Below, piece after piece: positions 53,775 to 63,008 of a DNA stretch of 64,000 nucleotides (its first letter is position 1; every line of letters begins with the position of its first letter). The stretch comes from Nostoc sp. 'Peltigera membranacea cyanobiont' N6 (lineage in GTDB: Bacteria > Cyanobacteriota > Cyanobacteriia > Cyanobacteriales > Nostocaceae), in the NCBI RefSeq assembly GCF_002949735.1, contig NZ_CP026681.1:6076501-6140500 (forward strand), in the 5' to 3' direction. The notes below the pieces were generated by a model, which saw only the letters and a program-made list of their open reading frames with translations, did no database searches and was not told where the DNA came from. The position numbers were made by a program, and so were the translations under genes.

Positions 53775-53975
53775 TTACTCGGAAGTCTGATTGAGTGGTG
53801 ATTGTAAGGGTTTAACCACAACCCGACCATTTTCAACTACAGTGCAACTTTTAACCATCGTCTTACAGTGCTTAACTGGGACATCCTGGCAATGGTTTTG
53901 GTAGCAGATATTTTGATTTTGCTCTTGTTGTTGGTTGAGGACGACAACACAACAGGCAGAGGAGGCTAAGGACAT
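53775..53975 (-). CDS. Small cysteine-rich hypothetical protein (66 aa)
   Basis: I do not recognise this protein. It has seven or so cysteines or near-cysteine residues: ASSACCVVVLNQQQEQNQNI, CYQNHCQDVPVKHCKTMV and KSCTVVENGRVVVKP. The composition is protein-like and could suit metal binding. It starts with ATG but lacks a clear ribosome site. It faces the Kir channel gene at a distance of 12 bases. Confidence 0.4.
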   Translation of the reverse strand: MSLASSACCVVVLNQQQEQNQNICYQNHCQDVPVKHCKTMVKSCTVVENGRVVVKPLQSPLNQTSE

Positions 53976-54153
53976 ATAACATATATTGATCTCTATATCT
54001 ATTATCGCGCTACTGATGCTATTTGGCTGAAAAATTTGCTACCGATATGTTTTGATAACTTAGGACAATAGGCAAAGTAGAGGATCGCGTCTGTGTGCCC
54101 CTAGCATCCCGAAATTTAGTTCAGTGCCGGTTATTGGACAGTAGGTTTTTCTA

Positions 54154-55860
54154 ATGAAAAAATTTTTGAGATACCTGGGTTTAGGTTTGCTATCTACGTT
54201 TTTGACTGCTACTCCCGGATTGGGAGCTGAACGCATTAGTTTTTATTACCCTCCCTTCGGCGAATTCTCCTTGTCTGTGGACTCGCTGGAAACTTTTGCC
54301 AAAGTTGGCAAAATCGATCGAGATTTTTCATTTTATGCTAGCCGTGCTACCCCCGAACAACTCGCTCAACTGCGGGATCTACTCCAGCAACGGTTTAATG
54401 TCTCTCCGACTTTGGTGTCTCAGGTGACTTACTCACCTACAGGCGAGCAGCTGGTGCAACAACTAGGAAAATTACTCCTCACTGAGTCTCGAAAAAATGG
54501 CTTCTATGCCATCCGTGCCTCTTTGATTTTGGCTGCTGCTGATGATAAAGAGGGTTTAACGGTTGTGAATTTGCTGCGGAAATTTCCCAGCAATACTATC
54601 CGAGTGAATTTTACTGAGGGGTTAAGGATAGTTGATGACTTGTCACAATTGATCAAGAAAAAGGATGAAGTTTTTGCCTCTCTTCAAAAAGAAGCGATCG
54701 CCGAAGCGGCCAATTCAACCGTTGACTTCTCAAAACAAGCAGATTTGCGATCGCCAGGAAAATTCCGTTGGCAGAAAAAAAGCCTGGATCTAAATGACAT
54801 TTCTCGCAATCGCCGTCTACCGGTGGATATCTATTTACCTACAACTCAAAACTCAGAACCAACAGATAAAAATTCTCTGTCTCCTCCCTTTCCTCTGATT
54901 GTCATTTCTCATGGCCTCGCCTCAGACCGCTCTACCTTTGTCTACCTGGCTGAACATCTAGCATCCTATGGTTTTGCTGTTGCTGTACTAGAACATCCTG
55001 GTAGTAATGCCCAACGCATTCAACAATATTTTGCGGGTTTGGCAGGGCCACCAGATGGAACAGAATTTATCAACCGACCAATAGATGTCAAGTATCTCCT
55101 CAATGAACTCGAACGTCGAGATAAAACCGATCCCACCCTCCAAGGAAAACTCAATTTTCAGCAAATTGGGGCGATCGGTCAGTCCTTTGGTGGTTATACT
55201 GTTTTGGCTCTCGCAGGGGCAAAGATTAACTTTGAGCAACTGCGCCAAGATTGTAATCCCAATAATTCATCTTTTAATTTGTCGCTTGTTTTGCAGTGTC
55301 AAGCAACTGAGTTATCCGCAACGAATTATGAACTCCAAGACGATCGCATTAAGGTAATCATGGCGATTAACCCGATTGATAGCTCTATTTTGGGTGAGGC
55401 CGGTGTGAGTCAAATTAAAATACCTATAATGCTGGTAGCAGGTAGTCAAGATATTTTCGCCCCGCCTGTATTCGAGCAAATTCGCCCCTTCACCTGGCTT
55501 TCCGATCCCAATAAGTACCTGGCTTTGATTGAAAACGCCACCCACTTTTCAGCGATCGCCGAACCTACTTCTGAAAATGATGTTTTACCTGTGCCACCTG
55601 CTTTGCTAGGCCCCGATCGCGCTCCTGTTTATTCCTATCTCAACGCCCTCAGCGTCGCTTTTATGGAAACCCATCTCCTCAACCGCTCGGAATACCGTTC
55701 CTATTTGCAGCCATCTTATGCGAAATTTATCAGCAAGGAGCCGCTTAATCTCAGTCTTTTACAGTCGTTATCGGTAGCTCAATTCAATCAAATCTGGAGT
55801 GAATCAATTCCCCAGTCAGTCAAACTACCAAATCCTCAACTTACCCCTACTCCACGTTAG
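54154..55860 (+). CDS. DUF1400-alpha/beta hydrolase fusion, exported
   Basis: The 568-residue protein has a signal peptide (cleavage near residue 25, PGLGA), a DUF1400 domain (about 27-165: ERISFYYPPFGEFSLSVDSL, IRASLILAAADDKEG) and an alpha/beta-hydrolase domain (about 220-560). Landmarks are LIVISHGLASDRS, AIGQSFGGYT (nucleophile Ser344), AGSQDIFAPP (acid) and NATHFSAI (His). This architecture is common in cyanobacteria. Substrate, possibly an ester or lipid, is not known. Lone gene. Confidence 0.88.
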   Translation: MKKFLRYLGLGLLSTFLTATPGLGAERISFYYPPFGEFSLSVDSLETFAKVGKIDRDFSFYASRATPEQLAQLRDLLQQRFNVSPTLVSQVTYSPTGEQLVQQLGKLLLTESRKNGFYAIRASLILAAADDKEGLTVVNLLRKFPSNTIRVNFTEGLRIVDDLSQLIKKKDEVFASLQKEAIAEAANSTVDFSKQADLRSPGKFRWQKKSLDLNDISRNRRLPVDIYLPTTQNSEPTDKNSLSPPFPLIVISHGLASDRSTFVYLAEHLASYGFAVAVLEHPGSNAQRIQQYFAGLAGPPDGTEFINRPIDVKYLLNELERRDKTDPTLQGKLNFQQIGAIGQSFGGYTVLALAGAKINFEQLRQDCNPNNSSFNLSLVLQCQATELSATNYELQDDRIKVIMAINPIDSSILGEAGVSQIKIPIMLVAGSQDIFAPPVFEQIRPFTWLSDPNKYLALIENATHFSAIAEPTSENDVLPVPPALLGPDRAPVYSYLNALSVAFMETHLLNRSEYRSYLQPSYAKFISKEPLNLSLLQSLSVAQFNQIWSESIPQSVKLPNPQLTPTPR

Positions 55861-56063
55861 TTATCAGCCCAGCATCAAAAGACCTCTCCCTGGCTTTACT
55901 ACACAAAACCTTCCCTTTTCGAGTCCGAGAGAAATTTGAACTTTAGTTCAAATCGTAGAGAGGTTCATCCAACTCATGTTAACTGTGGAGCGATCGTTAC
56001 AAATTGCGTAAATATACGCAGTGCGGCAGAAGGCAGAATATTAGAAATTATTAGAACTTACAA

Positions 56064-56100
56064 CAAGATCCCCAACTTCTTAGAGAAGTTGGGGATCTTG
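56064..56100. repeat. Perfect 17-bp hairpin, dispersed repeat
   Basis: CAAGATCCCCAACTTCT and AGAAGTTGGGGATCTTG are perfect complements with a TAG loop. It is followed by CTATTCAGGAATGATTTA, which matches the right side of the element at 50406-50493. Confidence 0.75.
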
Positions 56101-56630
56101 CTATTCAGGAATGATTTAATTTTGCGATGGACAAGTCTCAAACATTTCTTTGATAAACTCAAAGCTAAACCCAAACAAATTACTATTTACACTAAAGTTT
56201 AAGCAGATTAAGCGCTGTTGTAATTTGCATTAAAGATGAGCCGATAGCCCTCTTTTATGATTTAAAAAAATAATAAGTCAGAAACCTCTATTTTAAAGAA
56301 ATCAGTAAATATGCTGATAGAAATCTGTCAGTTATTTAGTAACTCTAGCTATTGCAACCATAAACTAAAAGGCTATATGTCTTTTTTGTTCCTAATAGAT
56401 GAATTAGATATAACAATTGCCCAAAACATGGCTATTTGTCAGGAAAGTGAGATATTTGTACTGAGGGATTTATAAAAACTTATTTAATAAAATCTTTTAT
56501 ATATATATGCTTGTCGTTAAGAAGTATTAAGAAATTCTTATTAAAGAATATTGCAATACCTTGATTTAATTGCTAACGTGTGTATGACAACGATGCTGAT
56601 GAACGCTCTGATCTAGGAGAAATAAAATCT

Positions 56631-56669
56631 ATGAGCTATACCGATTCAGCCAAGTGTGTTAGGCTTTGA
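56631..56669 (+). other. Candidate short leader ORF (12 codons)
   Basis: ATG with AGGAGA 10 bases upstream encodes MSYTDSAKCVRL and stops with TGA. It lies about 213 bases before the dehydrogenase gene. It may be a leader peptide, a gene relic or chance. Confidence 0.25.
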
Positions 56670-56882
56670 CGGGTTAAAAACGAGAAATTTCTGCCTCGTA
56701 TAGACAATTATGAGGGATTGCAGATTAACCAAGAATATATCTCGTTGCTATTAGTTTCAGTTTGATTTTAATTGCAATTGATTATTTGTCTTACTTTGTG
56801 CCGACAAGCGAGTAGCTCTCAATTGTGTGTATCGGCAATAACGAAGAGGTTGGTAAGGCTTAGATTTTGGAGAATAAAACCA

Positions 56883-57704
56883 ATGAAGATTCAAGGTAAA
56901 GTTGCCCTAATTACAGGGGCTTCGCGTGGGATTGGACGAGCGATCGCTCTAGAACTAGCGCAACAAGGCATCAAGCGACTGATATTAATAGCACGCGATC
57001 GCCGCAAGTTATTGGAAGTAGCCAACGAAATCGAGGCTATGGGTACAGAAACTGCGATCGTAGCTTTAGATTTGACGCAGACAATAGAAGTGAATATCGC
57101 TGTTGCCCAACTGTGGCGCAATTACGGACAGATTCACCTGCTAGTTAATTGTGCGGGAGTCGCATACCAAAGCTCATTTTTGCAATCTAAAATGCCCCAA
57201 GTTCAAGAAGAAATCTCTGTGAACTTGTTAGGAATGTACAACCTCACTAGTCTGATCGCTCGACGCATGGCCAGCCAAAGACAAGGGACAATTGTCAATG
57301 TATCAAGCCTGATGGGGAAAGTTGCAGCACCAACAATGGCGACATATTCAGCAACCAAGTTTGCCATCTTAGGATTTACCCAAGCCTTGCGCCAGGAACT
57401 AGCTGAACACAATATCCGAGTCATTGCATTACTGCCTTCCCTCACAGACACAGACATGGTGCGCGACTTAAAATTATTTCGCTGGGTAATCCCCATGACT
57501 CCCCAGCAAGTGGCTAAAGCACTCGTGACTGGAATGCAAAATGATTCGCCAGAAATTTTAGTCGGATGGCAAAGTCATCTAGCAGTGTTGTGTCAACGCC
57601 TCGCCCCTTGGTTATTAGAGCTAATTTTGCGAATAGCAACACCGCCAGCACCAAGCAGACAGCGGCTTATTGAAAAACTTATCCCTTCGCGTAGCGTCTC
57701 GTAG
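56883..57704 (+). CDS. Short-chain dehydrogenase/reductase
   Basis: The 273-residue protein has the NAD(P)-binding TGASRGIGRAIALEL, LVNCAG, and the catalytic YSATK (Tyr-x3-Lys). It has a C-terminal extension rich in hydrophobic residues. The ATG at 56883 has GGAGAA upstream; a longer frame begins at 56772 but the added residues are not SDR-like. The last codons (SRSVS, then TAG) lie inside a palindromic repeat at 57683-57711. Substrate is unknown; it does not closely resemble HetN. Confidence 0.9.
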   Translation: MKIQGKVALITGASRGIGRAIALELAQQGIKRLILIARDRRKLLEVANEIEAMGTETAIVALDLTQTIEVNIAVAQLWRNYGQIHLLVNCAGVAYQSSFLQSKMPQVQEEISVNLLGMYNLTSLIARRMASQRQGTIVNVSSLMGKVAAPTMATYSATKFAILGFTQALRQELAEHNIRVIALLPSLTDTDMVRDLKLFRWVIPMTPQQVAKALVTGMQNDSPEILVGWQSHLAVLCQRLAPWLLELILRIATPPAPSRQRLIEKLIPSRSVS

Positions 57705-57711
57705 AGAAGGG
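57683..57711. repeat. Palindromic GCGTAGCGTCTCGTAGAG repeat at the SDR 3' end
   Basis: CCCTTC pairs with GAAGGG around GCGTAGCGTCTCGTAGA, a sequence I recall as a dispersed Nostoc repeat. It supplies the stop codon of the dehydrogenase gene. Confidence 0.6.
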
Positions 57712-57818
57712 GAAACGTAAAGAGCGATCGCGCTGTTTGCATCAATACATAAAGTTGCAGATCAGAAATTGCTGTGCGATCGCATAATTAGACATACCTT
57801 GTTTCGGAGCAATCAGAA

Positions 57819-59315
57819 ATGCTTTCCTTCCCCACAACCTTGGCTCCTTTGCCCGAAATCATTGATGGCTTGCCGAATATTTCTGGTTGGGAAACAGAGG
57901 TTCTCTCTGTAGTTAACCACGATCGAGCAGTATTTTTACCAAGAACGAATATTCGCTTAGAAGACGTAAATGCTGTATTTGCGATCGCCTTACACATGCA
58001 CCAGCCAACTATACCTGCTGGAAATGGCGGAACACTCATCAGCAATTTGCAATACATGTTTGAACATCCCAACGAGGGGGATAACCACAATGCAAATCCG
58101 TTTGCATATTGTTACAGCCGGATGGGAGACTTGATCCCCGAACTTGTAAATCAAGGTTGCAATCCCCGTGTAATGTTGGATTACTCAGGTAATCTATTGT
58201 GGGGACTGCGACAAATGGGACGCGGTGATGTTCTCAATAGTCTCAAACGAATTACTTGCGACTCAACTTATCAACCTTATGTAGAATGGCTGGGCACAAT
58301 GTGGGGTCATGCAGTTATTCCTTCTACACCCATAGCAGATATTAAATTGCATATCGTTGCATGGCAACATCACTTTGCGGCAATTTTTGGCTGGGAAGCA
58401 TTAGCGCGAGTCAAAGGATTTTCACCTCCAGAAATGCACCTCCCCAATCACCCCGACGCTCTCTTTGAATTTGTAAAAGCGCTGAAAGAATGTGGATATC
58501 GCTGGTTACTCGTTCAAGAACATTCTGTAGAAACAATTAATGGTCAATCTCTTACCCACAAACATTTACCACATCGTCTAATTGCCCGTAATTCTCAAGG
58601 CGAAACAATTAGTATTACAGCCTTAATCAAAACCCAAGGTTCGGATACGAAATTAGTCGCACAAATGCAGCCTTATTATGAAGCCAAAACCTTATCTAAA
58701 CAACAAATTGGCAGTGTATTTGTACCCCCAATAGTTAGCCAAATTGGAGATGGTGAAAATGGCGGGGTGATGATGAATGAATTCCCAAGTGCTTTTAAAC
58801 AAGCTTGGTGGGATATGGTAAATAACGGTGGAGGAAAATCTGGTGTTGTTGGGATGTGTGGTACAGAATATTTAGAATTCATCGAAGCTGCGGGATGTAA
58901 ACCTGAAGATTATCCAACTTGTCAACCAGTGGGACAACATCAGATTTGGGAGAGAGTTTCACCAGACAATAATCAACCGGAAGCTGTAGAGAATGCGATT
59001 CAAGAATTGAAGCAAATAAACTCTAATTTTCATCTGGATGGAGCCTCATGGACAAATCATATCAGTTGGGTAAAAGGATATGAAAATGTTTTATCTCCTA
59101 TGTATCAATTAAGCAGTTTATTCCATCAAAAATTCGATCCATTACAGCAAACTGATTCAGCAGAACCTATCACCAGACAATCTCACTACCGCAACGTTCT
59201 TCTACATAATCTTTTGCTGCAAACCAGTTGTTTTCGTTATTGGGGACAAGGTTCTTGGACTGATTACGCACGGGAAATTTACCAACGTGGCGAAAGTTTA
59301 TTGCAGATGAATTGA
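57819..59315 (+). CDS. Glycoside hydrolase family 57 protein
   Basis: GH57 enzymes are amylases, branching enzymes and related alpha-glucan-acting proteins. The 498-residue protein has the GH57 opening IALHMHQPTIPAGNGG, WGTMWGHAVIP-like LGTMWGHAVIPSTP, and EMHLPNHPDALFEFVKALKE. A C-terminal helical region follows. It probably acts on glycogen or another alpha-glucan in the cytoplasm. The ATG at 57819 reads LSFPTTLAPLPE. The SDR gene lies 114 bases upstream on the same strand. Confidence 0.9.
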   Translation: MLSFPTTLAPLPEIIDGLPNISGWETEVLSVVNHDRAVFLPRTNIRLEDVNAVFAIALHMHQPTIPAGNGGTLISNLQYMFEHPNEGDNHNANPFAYCYSRMGDLIPELVNQGCNPRVMLDYSGNLLWGLRQMGRGDVLNSLKRITCDSTYQPYVEWLGTMWGHAVIPSTPIADIKLHIVAWQHHFAAIFGWEALARVKGFSPPEMHLPNHPDALFEFVKALKECGYRWLLVQEHSVETINGQSLTHKHLPHRLIARNSQGETISITALIKTQGSDTKLVAQMQPYYEAKTLSKQQIGSVFVPPIVSQIGDGENGGVMMNEFPSAFKQAWWDMVNNGGGKSGVVGMCGTEYLEFIEAAGCKPEDYPTCQPVGQHQIWERVSPDNNQPEAVENAIQELKQINSNFHLDGASWTNHISWVKGYENVLSPMYQLSSLFHQKFDPLQQTDSAEPITRQSHYRNVLLHNLLLQTSCFRYWGQGSWTDYAREIYQRGESLLQMN

Positions 59316-59415
59316 ACTGAATATTGGGGGCTGGGGAGTTAATTTTTGAGAAAATGCTCCCCAAGTTTTTTATGTAGTTTTTGTATCGTCAGATGAATCG
59401 GAAAATAAAAACTTA

Positions 59416-59558
59416 TACCAATTTAATATGAAGCTGCATAGAAAAGAGCTTCTAAAATAAAGTTATAAAAAGAGACAGATATTACCTGCTCAAGTGTAAG
59501 TTGGTCAAATATTTATTGGATGCGATCGCGTAATACCAATTTAATCTGAAGCTGCATA
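59416..59558. repeat. Pair of 25-bp direct repeats
   Basis: TACCAATTTAATATGAAGCT at 59416-59435 and TACCAATTTAATCTGAAGCT at 59534-59553 continue as GCATA in both copies. They flank 93 bases between the GH57 gene and the ParB relic. Confidence 0.65.
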
Positions 59559-59595
59559 TATATAGAGAAAACAAACTCGATAAATTCAAATAACC

Positions 59596-60040
59596 ATGAG
59601 CCGCCCTTTTAAGATTGAAATCGCAGAGAGCGAATGTTAAGCAAGTGTTTGAAGGTTTGGGGTTAATGACCTGGGAATCATTCGCCAACAACCGCCTGCC
59701 ACTGCTAAACCTCCCAGAAGATATCCTTGATGCATTAAGGGAAGGAACACTAGAGTACACCAAAGCTAGAGCGATCGCCCAGATTCCCAAGTTGAATGAG
59801 CGTGTTGAGTTTTTAGAACAAGCTATTGCCCTAAACTGGTCTTTAAGCGAAATCAGGCAGCGCATTAGTGAGAAGAAAAGCCCAGCCTCTACCTCAAACA
59901 CCGAGTCGAACAATTACAAAGAGCGCTTTACTGCTGCGACTACCAAACTAAGGAAGTCGCGCATTTGGTCAGACCCGAAGAAGCGCAAGCAAATAGAAAA
60001 ACTACTTGCACAACTGGAGACGTTGACAAAAGTTGAGTAA
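59596..60040 (+). pseudogene. ParB/Spo0J-family gene with internal deletion
   Basis: An ATG at 59596 gives MSRPFKIEIAESEC and then a stop; that opening resembles ParB-like N-termini. Another frame, entering at about 59630, gives KQVFEGLGLMTWESFANNRL, NLPEDILDALREGTLEYTKA, RAIAQIPKLNERVEFLEQAI, matching the C-terminal half of plasmid-type ParB proteins. The nuclease/DNA-binding core between them is missing and the junction shifts frame. So this is a deletion relic, probably of plasmid or mobile origin. A 141-codon frame starting at 59615 may still be translated, but has no ribosome site. Confidence 0.65.
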
Positions 60041-60053
60041 AGGCAAGAGTTTA

Positions 60054-61094
60054 TTACTCTCTGGGTAACAACCGCCTCACGGTGTCTGGTAATAAACGTT
60101 CTAAAAAAAGCTCAATATTCCTACTATTGCGTTGATATAAAGTTCCCAAATAGATCATAGATATTCCCAAAACTGTTAGCGCAAACGGAAATAAGACTGC
60201 ATTCTGAAAGACGCTGTAAGCGAGGTGTCCTAGATAACCAAAGACACCCATTCCCCCAAAAACAATAAAAACTTTTCGTTTTAACAATACCGACAGCAAC
60301 ATTAACCCTAAATTAATCAAACAATAGAGAAATTTTTGAAATTCATTACTGTCTCCCATTAAAGTAAGACCAAACCAAAAGGCAAGTAATCCAAACAAAT
60401 ATAGCCAAAAAGAATAATCTCCATCGCGTCTACGAGTGCGGATATCTACTAGATAAGCGACAACAATACAAGCAATACCAAACCACAGGGAAACTAATAG
60501 TCGTAGCTGCCAATTGTACGTTTTTTCACCAAACAATAATGGTGTGATATCCATAGACATGAAATATAGCGAAAAGGCGATGGGAGCAGTTAAAAAAGGA
60601 AAACGTACAAAGTTGATGGCAACTAAACCTGCGATGATAGTTCCTAACTCCATCAAAAACCAACTGCCTTTAATCCAGAGATAAAAATCTTGATATGTAC
60701 CAGGGTCGCCTTGAGTCCAAAAACCTGTTGTACGTTGCAGTCCGTAAATTGCTAAAGGAGTCAAGGAAACTGCAATGGTAAATAGCAAACCTCCAGGAAT
60801 TTTCATCTCTTGTCGCCACCAGAGGTTGCTTCCTGCAAGTACAAAGCACAAAGCATAAATGCTGGCTAACAAAAAAATCCCACTGCCCCCAAATGATTCC
60901 CATGCTAATGTCATGAACCAAGTCATGGCTGAGATAACAATTAATGCCCCAAAGTAAAAAGTGACATTGGCAAAATTGAATTGCGGACGTTCGCTGTTAC
61001 GCACAGAAAGTGCATTCCATAACGCATTGGCTTGTTCTGCTGTAATTAAGCCTTGGGAAACCGCCCAATCTAAATCTTCCTGATAAATTTTCAT
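60054..61094 (-). CDS. DUF2157 membrane protein
   Basis: The 346-residue protein has an N-terminal cytoplasmic helix pair (DLDWAVSQGLITAEQANALW), a shape shared with other DUF2157 proteins, and about nine transmembrane helices from residue 42. The function of the family is unknown. It converges with the ParB relic and stands alone. Confidence 0.86.
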   Translation of the reverse strand: MKIYQEDLDWAVSQGLITAEQANALWNALSVRNSERPQFNFANVTFYFGALIVISAMTWFMTLAWESFGGSGIFLLASIYALCFVLAGSNLWWRQEMKIPGGLLFTIAVSLTPLAIYGLQRTTGFWTQGDPGTYQDFYLWIKGSWFLMELGTIIAGLVAINFVRFPFLTAPIAFSLYFMSMDITPLLFGEKTYNWQLRLLVSLWFGIACIVVAYLVDIRTRRRDGDYSFWLYLFGLLAFWFGLTLMGDSNEFQKFLYCLINLGLMLLSVLLKRKVFIVFGGMGVFGYLGHLAYSVFQNAVLFPFALTVLGISMIYLGTLYQRNSRNIELFLERLLPDTVRRLLPRE

Positions 61095-61185
61095 AGTTAT
61101 TTATCTCGACTAACTCGACTCAATCATGGCTTTTTTTTAAGAAATAGTCGAGATTTTGTGCCGATTTTTGTTTGCTCCCGTTTGT

Positions 61186-61392
61186 CTTCTAGAATCGATT
61201 CAAAAACAGATTTTCAATGCCTTCTTTACAACAAAACCTATCGGTAAAGGGACAGGAATGGGAATGGCTATCAGCTATCAAATTATTACAGAAAAACATG
61301 GCGGCAAGTTAGAATTTTTTTCGACATCGGCAAAAGGAACGGAGTTTGTGGTTCAAATTCCTATTCACCACCAAGGTTGGGAAGTCATCTAA
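61186..61392 (+). pseudogene. Histidine-kinase 3' fragment (HATPase end)
   Basis: The 69 codons read SIQKQIFNAFFTTKPIGKGT, GMGMAISYQIITEKHGGKLE and FFSTSAKGTEFVVQIPIHH, the ATP-lid and C-terminal end of a histidine kinase. No upstream kinase sequence (H-box, N-box) is present. It therefore looks like a relic. It faces, tail to tail, the kinase gene at 61439-62797, whose C-terminus is homologous. Confidence 0.7.
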
Positions 61393-61438
61393 TAATTTGG
61401 GCATTGGCAATTGGGCATTGGGCATAATTCTGCATCAA

Positions 61439-62797
61439 TTAAACTAAAGGTAATAAAATTTCAAATTTTGTACCTATACCAATCTGTGAATGGAAATTTA
61501 ATTTACCACCATGTTTCACGGTGATAATTCGATAACTTACTGCTAAACTAGTATTTTTACTATTCTTTGTTTCCAGAGAAAAAGACTCCATAATTTGCTG
61601 TTGTAATTCTTGAGACATTCCAGGGCCATTGTCAGCAATGCGAATTAAGACCCAACGAGAATCTGGTGCATTTGGGTTGCTTGCTTCTTGTGAAATAACT
61701 TCTGTAGTAATCTCAATTCGAGGTTTTTGAACAGTTTTTGTATCTTCTAGATGCAACTGCTGTCGCACTGCTTCATTGAGTAAAGTATCTACAACTTCAC
61801 TGAAAATATTCATCAATACCTGGTTTAACTGCCCCATAAAGCAATACACTGGAGGCAATTGACCATAGTATTTGACAATTTCAATTTCTCCTTGAAGACG
61901 ACTATTAATTAATAAAATAATACTATCTACACAAGCGTGTAAATCTACTGGTTTAGGATAAAGCTCATCGATATGACAGAAGTTTTGTAAACTAGTGACA
62001 AGCTTTTTTAATCTTTCCGCCCCAGTGCGGATACTAGCAAGCGATCGCGACAAATCTTGTTCTAAAAAATCAAATTCAATATCTTCTTTAACCTGATTAA
62101 TTACCTGGGAAGTTGATGGTAACTCTTTTTCATAAGCTGCTATTAGCTTGAGTAAATCTTGACTGTAGTTTGAAACATAAGTTATGTTACCCCAAATAAA
62201 ACCCACTGGGTCTAAAATTTCGTGCGCTACGCCGTCTACCAAACGTCCCAAATTTGCCATTTTATCATTTTGGATCATTTGGGCTTGGCTGCGTTCATAC
62301 CGCACCAGATTGTCCATTCCTCGAATTTGCCAAGAAATAATATTCAATTCTTGGACATCTAACAATCTATAAGCACCAGATTCTGTTTCTACTACAATTG
62401 GTTCGGCTAATAATTCAGGCGATCGCTTTAAACTAAGTTGCATCGCAGTTGAAATCGCTGTTGTATCAGCAAGCAGCAACATCGGTATCCGCGCATAGCT
62501 GTAGAGAACGCCTAATGGTTGCTGGACAAATAACTCTTGTCCGAATGGGCGAATCAAAAATTCCAGCAGTCGCCGCCGCGAAATCATCCCAATGAACTTT
62601 CCCTGTTCTACCAAAATTATTCCTGGTAGTAGGGGGTATTTTTCTAAAAAACTAGCCACTTCCATGCCAGTGTGATTGATTTCCACTGGGAAGTTATACA
62701 TTGGTAGTTCTTGGAGGGTTGAATCTAAATCGAGTTCGCGATCGCTACCAAGAGACAAAAATGGCGGTGAGATTTGGCTACTGAATTCTTCTGACAC
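61439..62797 (-). CDS. CBS-domain histidine kinase homolog with degenerate ATPase motifs
   Basis: The 452-residue protein has a CBS-pair-like sensory region (about 40-180: GIILVEQGKFIGMISRRRLL), an H-box (VDGVAHEILDPVGFIWGN, His about 204) and a HATPase region. The G1 box (RIADNGPGM) is intact. However the N-box reads NQVLMNIFSEVVDTL, with Glu at the position of the usual Mg-binding Asn, and the G2 box, usually GTGLGL, reads NTSLAV. Autokinase activity is therefore doubtful; it may bind a partner or sense ligands. The start is GTG. No response regulator adjoins it. Confidence 0.82.
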   Translation of the reverse strand: MSEEFSSQISPPFLSLGSDRELDLDSTLQELPMYNFPVEINHTGMEVASFLEKYPLLPGIILVEQGKFIGMISRRRLLEFLIRPFGQELFVQQPLGVLYSYARIPMLLLADTTAISTAMQLSLKRSPELLAEPIVVETESGAYRLLDVQELNIISWQIRGMDNLVRYERSQAQMIQNDKMANLGRLVDGVAHEILDPVGFIWGNITYVSNYSQDLLKLIAAYEKELPSTSQVINQVKEDIEFDFLEQDLSRSLASIRTGAERLKKLVTSLQNFCHIDELYPKPVDLHACVDSIILLINSRLQGEIEIVKYYGQLPPVYCFMGQLNQVLMNIFSEVVDTLLNEAVRQQLHLEDTKTVQKPRIEITTEVISQEASNPNAPDSRWVLIRIADNGPGMSQELQQQIMESFSLETKNSKNTSLAVSYRIITVKHGGKLNFHSQIGIGTKFEILLPLV

Positions 62798-63008
62798 TAG
62801 ACACCCTGATTTTTACAAAGAATTGGGTAAACAATAAGTTAATATTTTACATTCTGCCACCCTGGAAATCTGGTTTCGGTTTAAGTATCTAATAAAACTA
62901 GTGGTCTGTCAGGGTGAAAATCGTTTGCAAGTAATTGGCGTGCGATTTATAAACTGGCGCAAGCTAAACTTAAAAATAACCTTTACTAAAGAGTGCAAAG
63001 GTAGCGTT

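Larger units (their letters stand above)
55861..56882. other. Intergenic region with a perfect hairpin and a possible 12-codon leader frame
   Basis: This 1022-base stretch holds the hairpin at 56064-56100 and an AT-rich tract. A 12-codon frame at 56631-56669 (MSYTDSAKCVRL) has AGGAGA 10 bases upstream and lies before the dehydrogenase gene. The 88-codon frame at 55936-56202 covers the hairpin repeat and is not considered real. Confidence 0.5.

Noticed and set aside
55936..56202. 88-codon open frame
   Set aside because: Begins with TTG, has no ribosome site and is built over the perfect hairpin repeat at 56064-56100.
56883..57704. HetN (heterocyst pattern ketoreductase)
   Set aside because: General SDR motifs fit, but the sequence differs from HetN as recalled and lacks its heterocyst gene neighbours.
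59482..59913. 143-codon minus-strand frame
   Set aside because: Lies opposite the ParB-like segment, which has clear family similarity; the minus frame looks like its shadow.
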